A stretch of 64,000 nucleotides of DNA from Gigaspora rosea (GCA_003550325.1 QKWP01000205.1:193081-257080); one strand, 5' to 3'; shown: positions 45,188-56,774, counted from the stretch's first letter. Notes: generated by a model from the letters alone, not told the origin. A program made the numbers and translations.

Positions 45188-47988
45188 CGTTAGTTCCCTT
45201 ACTAAATTTCTCGATGTCAAATCTACTAGAATATTATGATTTTTGTATTAAAGTTATTCAAGATTTATTAAATAAATACAGCTATTGGATCTGTTAAAGA
45301 TCATTGGGCCAAAAAAAACACTCAGTTTACGAAACCTTGGTATGTTCTATCGACAGAACATTTAACATACTTTGTAGTTTACGTTAAGGTGGTCTAAAAC
45401 ATATTGGCTCTTCAAAAATATGAGATAGAAAAAAATTAAAAAACAAATTAAATATATAAATTTATTTGCAGATTTCTGAGCAATACAGTTATAATCCTTC
45501 GTTAAAGAATTAAACAACTTATACATAACGAAAATTTTCAATCCAGCTGCGATAAATCAATTATCACTAGTAAATTTCTTAATCGAGTTCAAGCCGATTT
45601 AATGTCAATAACGATTTGATGGAGGACTTAATTACTGTATATCTATCGCATGAACTTAAATTTTTCCTAACCCGAATTGGATAATATTCTTTTAAAAGTT
45701 ATGTGAGAGAAATTTTAAAAACAATTAGTGTCATAAATAGGTAATATAAATCGCTACAAATGTAATAAGGTAAAACTGCCTCACGAAGGTAGTTGCCATC
45801 CCAATAATCACACTTGATAATAATTGTCGGGGATATGCTGTGTTGAAATTTTGTGCCTCGATTTAAAAATATAAACCCTACTAAACTCCACCTATACACT
45901 TTTATTATAAACATTAAACCTAAACCCTAACCTAACTCTAAACAAACCCATCAAAAAATTTTAAAATTTCATATTAAAATAAGTCAAAATTTCAGCATCA
46001 TACTCGATTTCAGACAATAATTAATGTGCTAGAAAAAATAACGAATATGTGCATTGCTTAAATTGAATTATAAACGTAATATTTTTTTAAAATTGAATAT
46101 ACGCCAAAATAGATTCATCAAATCAACTTTAAGTTAGTTCGAAATTTTAAATCACTTCAATTATTAAAGAATTTCGGTTTAGCGTGTGTATTTAGAATCA
46201 ATTCTAGCTTACCATCGGATAGATAACTTATTGGATTAGTCCAATTATGAGTTAATATTTGTTAACCTGATCCAATAAGTTTGATCTAGGTTAGGCTTTT
46301 AATATCAATACGGTATGTTTAATTAACTGCTTTTAGAATAGAATATATAAAAAATACTGCATGCGACATAGCAAATTTATTACGTAAATTTAGCATATAT
46401 AGTGTCTAGTTCCGGGTGCATGAGTCAGTTTCTGCATAAAACCCTGACCCACTCTGTATCTCGTGACGTATTGCAGTACCCAAATCGTTATGTAAATTTC
46501 CGTATCTAGAATACTCCGATACATGTGATTTAGGAATATTTTTTTTTCTTTTACTTTTTAACGTTAATGCTTACAAAATATTTGTTTTGTTCAATAAAAA
46601 TAGCTTGGGAAACCCATAAATCTCACATGAAAATTTATGACTTTAAAAACTTGATATAAAACTTGAATTATAACTCTGTTTGGTAGATTTTTAAACGGCT
46701 ATTAAAGTATTACGTAAAGTTGGATAAACCAAGGGGATTGTGCTTATCTGTTTTCCTTAAAACTGCTAGTAATAAACAAACCCGTGTGACGTCTATTGTG
46801 ACGTTTAAAGTCATAAACCGCTCGCTACTAAAGCTAAGCTTAAGTATCGCGACTTCTTAATGAATGCTTCTAAAATCGTGATCTATTCCGTACTTTTTCA
46901 TATTGTAGCTGGAAATATGTAGAAGAAATGGAGAAAACAAAAATTATACTATTTTGGTACACGGCAAAGCATTAAAAAATAGTATGCGCATAAATGATAT
47001 ATATGTAACATATTTGTATAAAGAAGGAAGATATATAAAGATGAGCATTTGCATCGTTATGTGGCAATCTTCTCCATTTTTATTTATGCCATAAAGAAAT
47101 ATTTTGTTACGTAAAATTTAGCACGTTCTTTTTCGAATTAACCAAATTCCACATACGTACATTAACAAACTAATTTAGTTGTTCATTAGTCCCGATATCT
47201 AATATTGAGCACTAATCTTTGTCATCAAATAAGGAGAACCTTTTTTTCAAATTCAGGCTTTCGATTACTATCGTTGTCGTTATGAAGTCTTCACTCATTA
47301 GATTTCAATCCCTATCTCCCCCTTAAAAATTCATCTGATAAGAGTAACTTTCGGAATAACAAGATAGTGATTAATAAAATACAAGTTTAAACAAGTAACA
47401 ATATTTACTAACGTTAAGTACCGGAACCATAAATCCAAAATTTAGACAAAATTAAAAAGTTTTTATTATTTACCATTTTTTTATATGACATTTATATACA
47501 AATAAAATTATATATGAAAACAATGTATCATTAAATTTTTGACTTTTAAACACAAAAATAGGATAAATGATTACGCAATATTTAATGCAATAAAAGTCCT
47601 TTTTTTTTACGAATTTGATTGTTATACAATTACATATTATATATTTTTGTATTATACGTATAAATTAAAGTGACTAATAAGATTTTCAGTGCATTTCAAA
47701 TTTATGATGATTTGTTTTGTAATCGGAGGAAAATTGCGATAATAAACAATGTGACTATGACATCTGAACACAAAATCAACACATGATAATAATTTCATTG
47801 ATCACGAATTAAACTAGTTGATTATATCATTATATGCTAAGAAGGTTTCACAATATTATTCTTTTCGAAAGCAAGAAATGGAATCTCATTGGAATACATT
47901 AAAACACTTATTTTATATATAAATCAACCAATATTTGTTTTTTTTTTTTTTAACAAAAAGAACTTTCTTAAATAACAATAGCTGAACA
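45188..47988. other. Intergenic DNA upstream of the transporter gene
   Basis: No gene supported. Around 45834-46000 a weak inverted pair (TGCTGTGTTGAAATTTTG / CAAAATTTCAGCAT) brackets AAACCCTAACCTAACTCTAA, a degenerate telomere-like run. The 71-codon minus-strand frame at 45699-45914 lies across it and looks incidental. A long T/A run at 47939-47952 precedes the transporter start. Confidence 0.4.
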
Positions 47989-49771
47989 ATGAATGCTGGA
48001 GAAGAAACAAGTGCTTTTTGCGACAATCCGCAGAACTATAACGAGGAAATAAGAGAAACAAGTCATCTATGTAACAATTCACAGAAGAACTATAATGCAA
48101 TATCAAAAGGTTTCTATTTTCTAAGCCGTTTTTCATTGCTTGCAAATAATTTGCTTTATATTTATGTTATCGTTATCGTTACTTATAAGATACAGTTATA
48201 AATAATGATCTTGAGAAAAACTCTACCTCAGGAAACGGATCAGATTGGGCAGCTTACATGAATATAGTGTTAGTTATGCGTCATATACTATTAAATTTTT
48301 TGATAAAATTTATATAAAATATTAAAATTTACGTTTTTTTTTTTTTTTTAGATGTGTGGTAGCCGGATCTGGGGCTCTTGGTATTCCATATGCTTTACAA
48401 CAAGGAGGATGGATTTCATTAATGTTTTTGATTCTAGCGGCACTTATGTCTACATATACAAGCATAAAATTAATCGAATGTTTAGATCATGGGTATAGTA
48501 AAAAAGAATTATTAATCTAAAATACCATCATCTATTTTATATCTATTATATATTGTTCTTATTTGATTATGCTTTATGTCCGCAGTAAAACACGCAAAAC
48601 TTCAATATCAGAATTGGCATATTATGCGTTTGGTAATATTGGATTATGTGTGGTTGGCTTCTTTTTTAATGTAATAAGTTTAGGATGTCCAATCCTTTAT
48701 CTTGTTCTCTCTGGCGATAATCTACAAACATTGTTCAGTAACTACGGAATCGACTTGGGAATGCAAACATGGGTATATATCTGTGCTGGTACTATGTGTA
48801 TTCCATTCATTTTTCTTAAATCAATGAAAGAAACTGCTTGGTTAAGGTATTTATTCTTTTACTTTATTGCTATTTATATTTAATCATATATATATATTCA
48901 TACATTATCTCTTTACGATTATAGTATATTTGGAGTAGCAACGACATTATTTGTCGTACTCATCGTGTTCATAATATCCATCATTGAATATCCGAACAAT
49001 TCAAAAAATCATCACGATTTTATCAGTTTTCGAAACCTTCCTATCGCATTATCAACCTTCTTTTTTAGTTTTGGAGGTAATGTTGTTTACCCACATATTC
49101 AAGCCAGGTATGATAATTTAGTTAAATAAATATCGATGTTCTATAAAGTATTATTTAATTATTCTCACATGTAAATACACTTTTTATACTGTAGTATGAA
49201 AAATAAAAAAGCATGGCCCAAAGTTATTACACTTGCGAAACTTACTATTACTTTTATGTACCTTTTAATTGGTATTCCTGCATATTTAACCTACGGTCGA
49301 AACACACAGTCACCTATATATTTAAGTCTTCCACCTGGTTTAATAGTTGATATTACCACAATAATGATAACAATGCATATTCTTTTAGCACTCCCTGTTT
49401 ATCAAACTGCTTTCTCTTTGGAATTAGAAAATTTTCTTTTCACAAACATTTCAATTACTCTTAATAATACTAGTGAATTTATTTCACGTACAATAATTCG
49501 TTTAATTCTTGTAATTTTCACTGTATATGTTGCAGTAACTGTACCATATTTTACTAATATTATGGCACTTTTAGGTGCTTTAGGTAATGGTGTTTTAATA
49601 ATGGTTACGCCAATGTTAATTTGGATAAAATTATTTGGTTGGGATCATTTTAAAGATTTTAAAGAAAAAATTTGGGCAATTTTTATTTTAATTTTTTCTC
49701 TTACCGGTGCTATTATTGGTACTTGGGATGCATTAGATGCTTTGTCAACACAAATCATGGGTGGAAATTAA
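47989..49771 (+). CDS. Amino acid transporter, AAAP (Aa_trans) family
   Basis: Six exons join in phase: 47989-48109, 48196-48268, 48352-48492, 48586-48846, 48925-49107 and 49195-49771 (451 aa). Residues 1-62 are a polar cytosolic tail. Residues 66-85 carry the family signature CVVAGSGALGIPYALQQGGW, the unwound first helix that binds the substrate's backbone. About ten further hydrophobic segments follow (e.g. LMFLILAALMSTYTSIKL, CVVGFFFNVISLGCPILYLV, NIMALLGALGNGVLIMVTPM), giving the 11-TM plan of AAAP carriers, which move neutral or cationic amino acids across vacuolar or plasma membranes in proton-coupled fashion. FFFSFGGNVVYPHIQASMKN (about 266-285) corresponds to the conserved helix-6 region. 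Length fits the AVT/AVT-like fungal members. Substrate and membrane cannot be read from sequence. The tail has a duplicated ETS-x-C-x-N-x-Q-NYN segment. The gene looks intact. Confidence 0.9.
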
Positions 49772-50670
49772 TAAATCTTTTTCTTTTTTTTTCTGTTAAT
49801 AATAAATCCTCAATGAAACAAAAAAAAAAAAAATCAATCATTAAACCATACTTATTGTTATCATACGTACAAACTTCATTAAAGTAAACCGATTTCTTGG
49901 CGCCGATCAAGTATATCTAAATGTTTGGCACACACAAGCACGTGGGTATAGGTCGTCATTATTATTTAATCAGGTAGTACGTTCATTATCGCAGGCCGTC
50001 AGCATACTTACGTAATGGCTAACATGATTGGCAATCGGATTCGTCCATATTTACGTCATAATGACTGTACTTTATACAGTACTCGGGTACTTAAGTAGGT
50101 ACCTAGATATGTATTTCTATAAATGCAAAACCCTTAGAAATCTTAGATATATAGAGAGTATACCTCGACTAAGAGGGCAACAAGCCTGATTAATACGGTA
50201 ATACGCTTTTCAGTTAACATTGTCTGCATAAATTAAAATTCTAAATATAGATGTTTTCTATAATAGACCATTTTTAATGTCAATTTATTAGATTATTATC
50301 AGATGTTTGTTTATTTTCAAACTTCAGCGTTAGTCACTTTTTAGACGGTTGCCTCATCGATCTTTACATTACCAGTTACACTTGACTTAATGTGTACGCA
50401 TAGATCACATCTTCGAAAATACATTTAATTTTTGTACCTGAAATCATCATTCTAAAATCTATATTGCCAATAGACACTAATAAAATTTGGCTCACTCTTT
50501 CGTCAGAGTTTGATACACTTTTATGCCACTTCCCAAAAGGATCTTGTGCATGAGAAATTTAAAGATCAATTAGAGGCTAATTTTTTTTATTCAATATCGC
50601 AGCCATATCCCTGTGGTACTATCGATTGATTAAAGTATAGTTGACAATTTGTGAAATTTCGCATAATTGT
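49772..50670. other. 3' flank of the transporter and spacer
   Basis: AATAAA hexamers overlap and follow the stop codon. From about 49.89 to 50.1 kb the sequence is GC-richer (GGCACACACAAGCACGTGGG) without recognised features. Confidence 0.4.
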
Positions 50671-50678
50671 ATGTCTAC

Positions 50679-51613
50679 CAGAGATGGCACCGAAACCTTT
50701 TTTGGCGATTCCGAAAGTTTCGGGTTTCGGATTATAGCTTCCGAAACCTTATCCGAAACTCGAAACCTCAACCGAAACCCGAAACCTCGACCGAAACCCG
50801 AAACTGCCAAAACATCAATAATTTATTTGTTTGTTCTCTCCAAAGTTGGCGCCAAAACTCTTTTGTGCCAAATCCGAAAATTTCAGGCTTCGGATTATAA
50901 CTTCCAAAATCTTACCGAAACTCAAAACCTCACCCGACACCCGAAACCTCATTCGAAACCCGAAACCTCACCTGAACACCAAAAGCTACCCAAACTTCCA
51001 TATACATTTATTGCATTAATATATTTTATATCTCTTTCAAATGCACTGATGTATGCTATGTATCTCTTCAATATACTGTATGTTACAATCTCCTTAAATA
51101 ATACGAATATCCAGCGCTATTTGCATCCGACAATTTATTGCATGCGTGCAGTCCTTTTTGTTATTATGATTCACAAGTATCAAAAATAATCAAATACTTA
51201 TCGATTCATCATTGGCAATTTTTTCTATCGTCCTAGGATTTTGAAATCAGTTGTAATAACGGTATGATATTAAAAATAAAGTTGACCAACTTAAAAAAAA
51301 ACCCGAACAAACCGAGGCAGTGAAAAAAAACAATATTATGTAAAAAAAATGATCTACTGTATATAATGTTATAATTTATTCAAAAATAATTTCACATTTT
51401 GGGTTCATTAAAAATAAATCAACTTTATAATAAATTTTAAAGCCTTCAATATTATATTTTTGAGTTTCGGATTTTAGGTTTGGGTTTCGGATTATAGGTT
51501 CAGGGTTTCGGGTTTCGGAGTTTCGATTTTTTTTAAAAAAATCCAAAACTAGTTTCGGATTAGAACCCTTCCAAAACTATTTTCGGGTAGGTTTCGTTTC
51601 GACGCCATGTTTG
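50679..51613. mobile_element. 935-bp hAT-type element, target duplication ATGTCTAC
   Basis: Starts CAGAGATGGCACCGAAAC and ends GTTTCGTTTCGACGCCATGT then TTG (inverted). Perfect octamers ATGTCTAC at 50671-50678 and 51614-51621. Subterminal arrays of CCGAAACCT (left) and GGGTTTCGG (right) are typical hAT transposase-binding clusters and produce the Lys/Pro/Glu-rich spurious ORFs seen there. The middle (51030-51175) shares ACTGATGTATGCTATGTATC and GCATGCGTGCAGTC with the array at 9.5-9.7 kb. No transposase. Confidence 0.85.
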
Positions 51614-51734
51614 ATGTCTACCATAAGTAGAAATTCTGTAATACGTACAGTACCTCAATTCAATAATTTTTAGCTGTTGACTAAACATGATTGATCTTTA
51701 TCTTTGAGTAATACGATAGAACCGAAATCGTTGA

Positions 51735-51895
51735 TTCTCACTTTCCCGAAAGCCACTTTCCCGAAAACTATTTTCCCGACATCACATAGGGTTAGGGTTA
51801 GCATTTTGTTATATGGATATATATTTTTAGCAAATTGTCACCTGTGTGATGTCGGGTAAATGACATGTCGGGGAAATAGCTTTCAGGAAATCGTA
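51735..51895. mobile_element. Fold-back with AGGGTTAGGGTTA loop
   Basis: CACTTTCCCGAAAGCCACTT, ...TTTTCCCGACATCACA is inverted at the right as TGTGATGTCGGGTAAATGAC, ...GGAAATAGCTTTCAGGAAAT. Loop AGGGTTAGGGTTA at 51788-51800. About 160 bp, non-coding. Confidence 0.7.
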
Positions 51896-52310
51896 CCGTA
51901 ACCGATAGAAATTTGCGGCTAGGATATTTACAAGTCTTTACAATTTAACCCAAATCAAGTATCTGCAATGGGTGAATCCATAGGTTAATAGATTATATTA
52001 CAGTATATGATTCCATAAAGTTTGAAACGATATATTCAAATTTGGCTATATAAATCAGAAGGATACTTATATTAAAAGTTTTTTAACACGTATATACGAT
52101 AGATGTTTAATGAAGAATACAAAACCTTTACATATTAAATTTTGGACTATTTTTTTCTTATTGAATAAATTTAGCAATAAGCTACTGTATCATTATTTAT
52201 TGCAATTTCATTTAAAATAGAAACATGAATGCCTAGTATGGGGTTTAAAAAAAAAACTTAGATATATAAATATTTTAAGAATGAAGAATTCTTTTAAAGA
52301 TTGGATGCGT
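51896..52310. other. AT-rich spacer
   Basis: No gene or paired repeat seen. Confidence 0.4.
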
Positions 52311-52543
52311 AATAACGCACATGCGCGTTATTCGAAACACGCCGTTTTTTGAAAATTGCATTGTTGACTCGAAATAACGCACATACGCGTCCCGAAATAA
52401 CGCGCTCCCTTATTTAAGTAGATCATATATTGAATTGACCGACCTCAAATTTGTCAAAATGATTCGAAATATCGCGCATGCGCGTCCCGAAATAACGCGC
52501 AGAGTCTCGAAATAACGCGCAGATGCGCGTTATTACGCGCCAA
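52311..52543. mobile_element. CpG-rich fold-back with CGAAATAACGCGCATGCGCG units
   Basis: Ends ATTGGATGCGTAATAACGCA and the inverse GCGCGTTATTACGCGCCAAT. The interior has at least six CGAAATAACGC or GCATGCGCG motifs, so CpG is extremely frequent compared with the surroundings. Non-coding. No clear target duplication. Confidence 0.65.
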
Positions 52544-52919
52544 TACGGTAAGAATGTATAAAAATAATAAAGCGCATACATCTCATAACAAAAATCCTAA
52601 AGAATACACGTGGTTAGTTTAGACCAATGCCAGACAAGTTTATAAAATTTTATAATCATAGTTATAACTATTATAATTTAACATTACTATAATTATTAAA
52701 TATGATTCTAAGAAGATTGGACAATTAAAAATAGATGCTAGATCATTAATTATTTTCAAACTTTTACAACCTTATTGAAGAGATTAGTAATTACTTAATA
52801 TTTTTTGCAGATATGCACACAATTTTAATACTACTGTTTAATCAAAATTGTTATTACAGTATCAAATTATTTCTTAATCAATATTTTTATCAATATTTGA
52901 ATAAAAAATTAATCCAGAA

Positions 52920-53165
52920 AACAAATAAAATAAAAATCAATTACCAAGATTGAAATTATTAGCATCAGAAATAAAACTTTCCAAAAAATTTCTTATTAAT
53001 ATTAAACTTAATATAATTTTAAATAAGATTAGAAATTTTAATTCTATTAAAATTAATAAAGTTCTGAATAAAGTTAAAAGTTTTAATTTCACTAAAGTTA
53101 TATTAATTTTGATAGAATTAAAATTTCTAATTTTATTCAAAATTACATTAATTCTAGAGAATTAA
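52920..53165. repeat. AT-rich interleaved direct and inverted repeat
   Basis: ATTAGAAATTTTAATTCTAT then TAAAATTAAT (53026-53056) is inverted at 53100-53135, while AAATTTTAAT/AGTTTTAATT segments repeat directly in between. ORFs on both strands (both encode NFNSI/KFLIL-type repeats) are a consequence of this symmetry. Confidence 0.55.
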
Positions 53166-53383
53166 AACTTCTATAAATAAGATCTGATAGGATATTAAAG
53201 AAAAATTTGGTTTTTTTTGTACAGAAAAATTAAGTTGAATATAGTAGAAAGTATTTTAAAAGTATTACTGTATTAAAATATTTAATATAGCCAGTAAGAA
53301 ATCTTTATTAATTATTATTAGAGGAGTGACAAAAATCAGGTAATTTTTTAGGAGGGAGGGGTAAAAAAAGTTGAAATTATATA

Positions 53384-53587
53384 CAGTCAACTCTCTCTAA
53401 TCTGAACTGCTGAAACTGCTTTTTTTTACTATATAAAAATTTGGAAAAGTTTAGTTTTCAAAAAGTTATAAATGGCTTATCCAAACTTTATAATAAAATT
53501 TACAAATGTTCTAGGAGATTTTGTTTAGTTTAGAGAGAGTTTAATAGTGTTCAGTTTAGAGAGGTTCAGATTAGAGAGAGGTGACTG
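53384..53587. mobile_element. TA-flanked mariner/pogo-like MITE, 204 bp
   Basis: CAGTCAACTCTCTCTAATCT then GAAC at the left and GTTCAGATTAGAGAGAGGTG then ACTG at the right (one mismatch in 24). TA flanks both sides. The interior repeats TTTAGAGAGAGTTTAATAGT and GTTCAGTTTAGAGAGGTTCA. This CAGTC...CTCTCTA TIR and TA target are typical of the Tc1/mariner/pogo group. Non-autonomous. Confidence 0.8.
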
Positions 53588-53919
53588 TATAAAAACCTAA
53601 CTATATATATTAAGGAAGAGAGGATGAGTTGGCCTCTGATAAAAAATAATTAGATAATTAATGACACAGCTCTTATTTTTTTTTAAGATGAGGTTGTGAC
53701 TCAAAGACTTTATTAAGTACTCATATAATCAAACCATCGGGACTAATTAAAAGTGTTTTTATATAGAAATGTGCTTATATAGAGAGTAATTCTTATATGT
53801 TTAATAGTAGTTGGTTCAAGAAATAAAGATGCTTATAAAGAATGTGCTTATATAGGAGGTGCTTATATAGAAGTGTGGCTGTATTGTAATTTTTAGCAAA
53901 TAGTACTCTCTTGTTAGTA
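53588..53919. repeat. GTGCTTATATAGA repeats, probable mariner/pogo-like remnant
   Basis: Repeated GTGCTTATATAGAGAG, ATGTGCTTATATAGGAGGTG and GCTTATATAGAAGTGTGGCTGTA resemble decayed arms of a TA-target MITE. Ends are not resolved. Confidence 0.4.
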
Positions 53920-53921
53920 TA

Positions 53922-54632
53922 CAGTCTAATCTCTCTATAGTCACACTCCATGTAGTCACATCTCTTTATAAGCAACCAAGATTGTGCAACAAACTTAATA
54001 TAGTAAAAAACCTCATTATAGTTACAAATTACCTATAATCACTATTACTAAAAAATTTTTGATTTTTATCATTTTTATTAATAAAAAACCCTTGTTATAA
54101 TTACAAAATTTGACTAAATACTAATTATAATATCTGATTGACCAATATTCATATTTATTATTTATTAATTTTTATTAAAAATTATTAAAAGTTAAATAGC
54201 AAATAGTTTTTAATGCAGTGGTCTGATTTTGATAAAACAATTACCAAAATGTTTATCATGATGAGATGATTCTAATGAGCCCAAGATCGGTAAACTCCAA
54301 TTACAAGCTTTTTGTGATATTAAAAATTTGTATAACTTTATATATTTAAGAATTGATTAAATTTAAATATCTAAGTAAAAAATCTTTTTTTGTAACTAGA
54401 TTTGAACAATTTTAGACTTTTAGAATTGTCTTATTGAGTCGAACACTTTGGTGGTCATTTTATTCAAATTGGGACATTTTAAATTTTTTGATAGTATTTC
54501 AAATATGTGCAAATATATTATTTATTGCTTTTGGTTATATGACTATAACAAGATATTTTATTTATAGTCACATCTTTATATAATCATCAAAATAGAGTGC
54601 GACCAACTTGTGATTATAGAGAGGTCTGACTA
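53922..54632. mobile_element. TA-flanked mariner/pogo-like element hosting fold-back A copy 3
   Basis: CAGTCTAATCTCTCTATAGT then CACA at the left and TGTGATTATAGAGAGGTCTG then ACTA at the right (inverted, a few mismatches). TA flanks 53920-53921 and 54633-54634. No transposase. A fold-back family A copy lies in the middle, so it is either nested or an intrinsic part of this larger element. Confidence 0.65.
54211..54490. mobile_element. Fold-back family A, copy 3
   Basis: CAATTACCAAAATGTTTATC, ATGATGAGATGATTCTAATG, AGCCCAAGAT...CTCCAATTACAAG with a degraded inverse at 54408-54480 (TTTTAGAATTGTCTTATTGA, TGGTGGTCATTTTATTCAAA). The most diverged copy of the family. Confidence 0.55.
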
Positions 54633-54939
54633 TATTTCTTATAATTTGTACCTAGGATTAATCAAGTATGTAATACAACTAATTGTAAAAGATTTGGATA
54701 TATATATTTTAACTTTTATAAAGGTATAATTTTATTGAATAATTATCAATTTTATTATAGTTGCAGTTATAAGTATTTCTTATTTTTATTTTTTTAAATT
54801 AAAAAGCTATAGCTTTAAAATTTTTATTATAAGTAGTATAAAAAGTCTAAATCATCAAAAAATTTTATTTTTTTAATTACTATAACAAAAATTAGATAAA
54901 AACTAAAGAAATAATTTAAGGTAGATATGTCTAATTCGG

Positions 54940-55300
54940 TGCAGCTAAGTTCTACGATAAATAGCATATAACATATCAATCAAAACCAGATAATTTTGGT
55001 ACCATTTGATTTATCTTATCGAGACAAATCGAATAGCTCCAAAATCACCTAATTCTAATCACTCAATCATAAGATATCATCACTTTTTTAAAGTTTAAAA
55101 AAACATAGTCTTATTATAGCGCAGTGCCTGATTTAGTACACCAAAGATCTCAAATGATATCTTGTGAACTATTGATCCAAATTACACAATTTTGGTAACT
55201 TTAAATTCATTATGATGAGACGAGTCAGTTGGAACTAAAATTACATGATTTTGATTAATGGTTTACAAGATATTATTATTTAACCAAAATACCTTGTGTA
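54940..55300. repeat. Inverted repeat around AAGATATCATC / GATATCTTGTGAACTATTG
   Basis: TTTTGGTACCATTTGATTTA then TCTTATCGAGACAAATCGAA (55000-55030) recurs inverted at 55755-55790. The segment GATATCTTGTGAACTATTGA (55154-) recurs at 55705 as ATAATATCTTGTGAACTATT. Together they bracket fold-back A copy 4, suggesting another nested arrangement. Boundaries are uncertain. Confidence 0.45.
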
Positions 55301-55329
55301 TAGCAAATTTGAAAATAAAATAAATTCGT

Positions 55330-55647
55330 AAATAAATTTTGATAAACTGGCCTGTTTTTGATGATCTTACCACCAAAATGACTGCCTTGAAGAGGCAATT
55401 CCAATGAGCCCAAAATTAATAAAATTCAATTACAGGATCACAAGAACAATAAGATTTTATTATCATTTCTGATAAAAATTAGATTAGTTAATCTAATCAA
55501 TTTTTATCAAAAGTGATATGAAAATTTTAATGATCTTGCGATTCTGTGATTGGATTTTATCGATTTTGGGTTTGTTGAAATCGTCTCTTTAAGGCAGTCA
55601 TTTTGGTGATAAAATTATCAAAAGAACAAGTCTATTAAAATTTATTC
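55330..55647. mobile_element. Fold-back family A, copy 4
   Basis: AAATTTTGATAAACTGGCCT, CTTACCACCAAAATGACTGC, CCAATGAGCCCAAAATTAAT, CAATTACAGGATCACAAGAA and the mirrored right half to 55647. Outermost AATAAATTTTGATAA is also inverted. The core AAAAATTAGATTAGTTAATC then TAATCAATTTTT is a perfect palindrome. Confidence 0.7.
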
Positions 55648-56117
55648 ATGATTTTATGTTAATATCAAAGATTATATATATATATGTGATTTTGGTTAAA
55701 TGATAATATCTTGTGAACTATTGGTCAGAATCATATGATTTTGTTACCATTCAATTTGTCTCGATAAGATGAATCAAATGGTACCCAGCTCTCAAGAGTC
55801 TCTCAGGTCCGTACCTGTCTGACTTTAAAGGCCTGCTGCTACATCAGAGAATTATATATATGTAATCTTACATAAGATATTACGGCCTATAATATTACGA
55901 AAATCTTACGATTGATATGGTATATTACATAATATATTACGTTATATTACAGTAATATTATGGTTATTATTTTGAAATATTTTGAATTATCGTGCAAACT
56001 CATATGATTATGAAAAAATTTCTTATTGTTATTTTTTACATAAGCACAACAATCCCAAATTAAAACTTAGTTAGCCAATCACAACCTTTAAATCATGATC
56101 ATAATTGCACGATAACA

Positions 56118-56275
56118 TTGATATTGGATCATGAGATGATAAATATCACAAAATTTGTTCTGTCGGAACAAATGGTTGGTCGAAACATGCCACTACGCGG
56201 CACGTGTCAGCCAATCATTTGCTCTGACAAACCAAATTTCATGATATTAATTGTTACATACCCAATATCTTATAA
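56118..56275. repeat. Long hairpin with CACGTG arm (family shared with 63.9 kb)
   Basis: AAATGGTTGGTCGAAACATG then CCAC is opposed by GCGGCACGTGTCAGCCAATC then ATTTGC, and the pairing extends outward through AAATTTG/CAAATTT, AATATCA/TGATATT and GATATTGG/CCAATATC. The same CAAATGATTGGC...GCCAATCATTTG sequence forms the perfect hairpin at 63874-63950. Confidence 0.7.
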
Positions 56276-56774
56276 ATATATTGCGAAATATTGCGAAATA
56301 GACTAAAACAATGCAAATTATCCTCCCATACAAGGGTTGCATATTCATGCATAAACTAATGTGGGCAGGAGGTAATATTTTGATATTTTCGCATTGTTTC
56401 ACAATATTTTGCAAATTTTCGCAAATTTTCAAAAATTTTTAAAAAATAAACAAACGATATATATATTCACATAATCATGCTTTTTTACAGATTTTCGCAA
56501 TATTTCGCACAGTTTCGCAATTTAATATAAAATTTTTATTTTTTTTATTTATTATTATATATTGTATTTTACATTTATTAAATATACATTTTTAATTAAT
56601 ATTACATACTTTATTATATATTATATATTATTTTTACATAATTACAAATATTTTCACTACTTTCGCGCTTTGTCGCATCTAATTCTATTACTATATACAA
56701 AAAGCTAGCCCTATACACTTATTTTCGCTTACCCCACAGGTGGCTATTATTTTCGCTTTTTTGTTTTTTATCGT

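Noticed and set aside
50641..51189. 182-codon ORF rich in Pro-Lys-Pro-Glu-Thr
   Set aside because: It is created by the CCGAAAC subterminal repeats of the hAT element 50679-51613 and has no start context, splice logic or conserved domain.
3191..51800. Telomere / chromosome end because of CCCTAACCCTAA strings
   Set aside because: Each tract has only about two to three units, orientation varies, and all are internal, inside fold-back loops.
52937..53165. Overlapping ORFs on opposite strands
   Set aside because: A consequence of the inverted/direct AT-rich repeat; both translate to the same low-complexity NFNSIKI/LILIELKF pattern.
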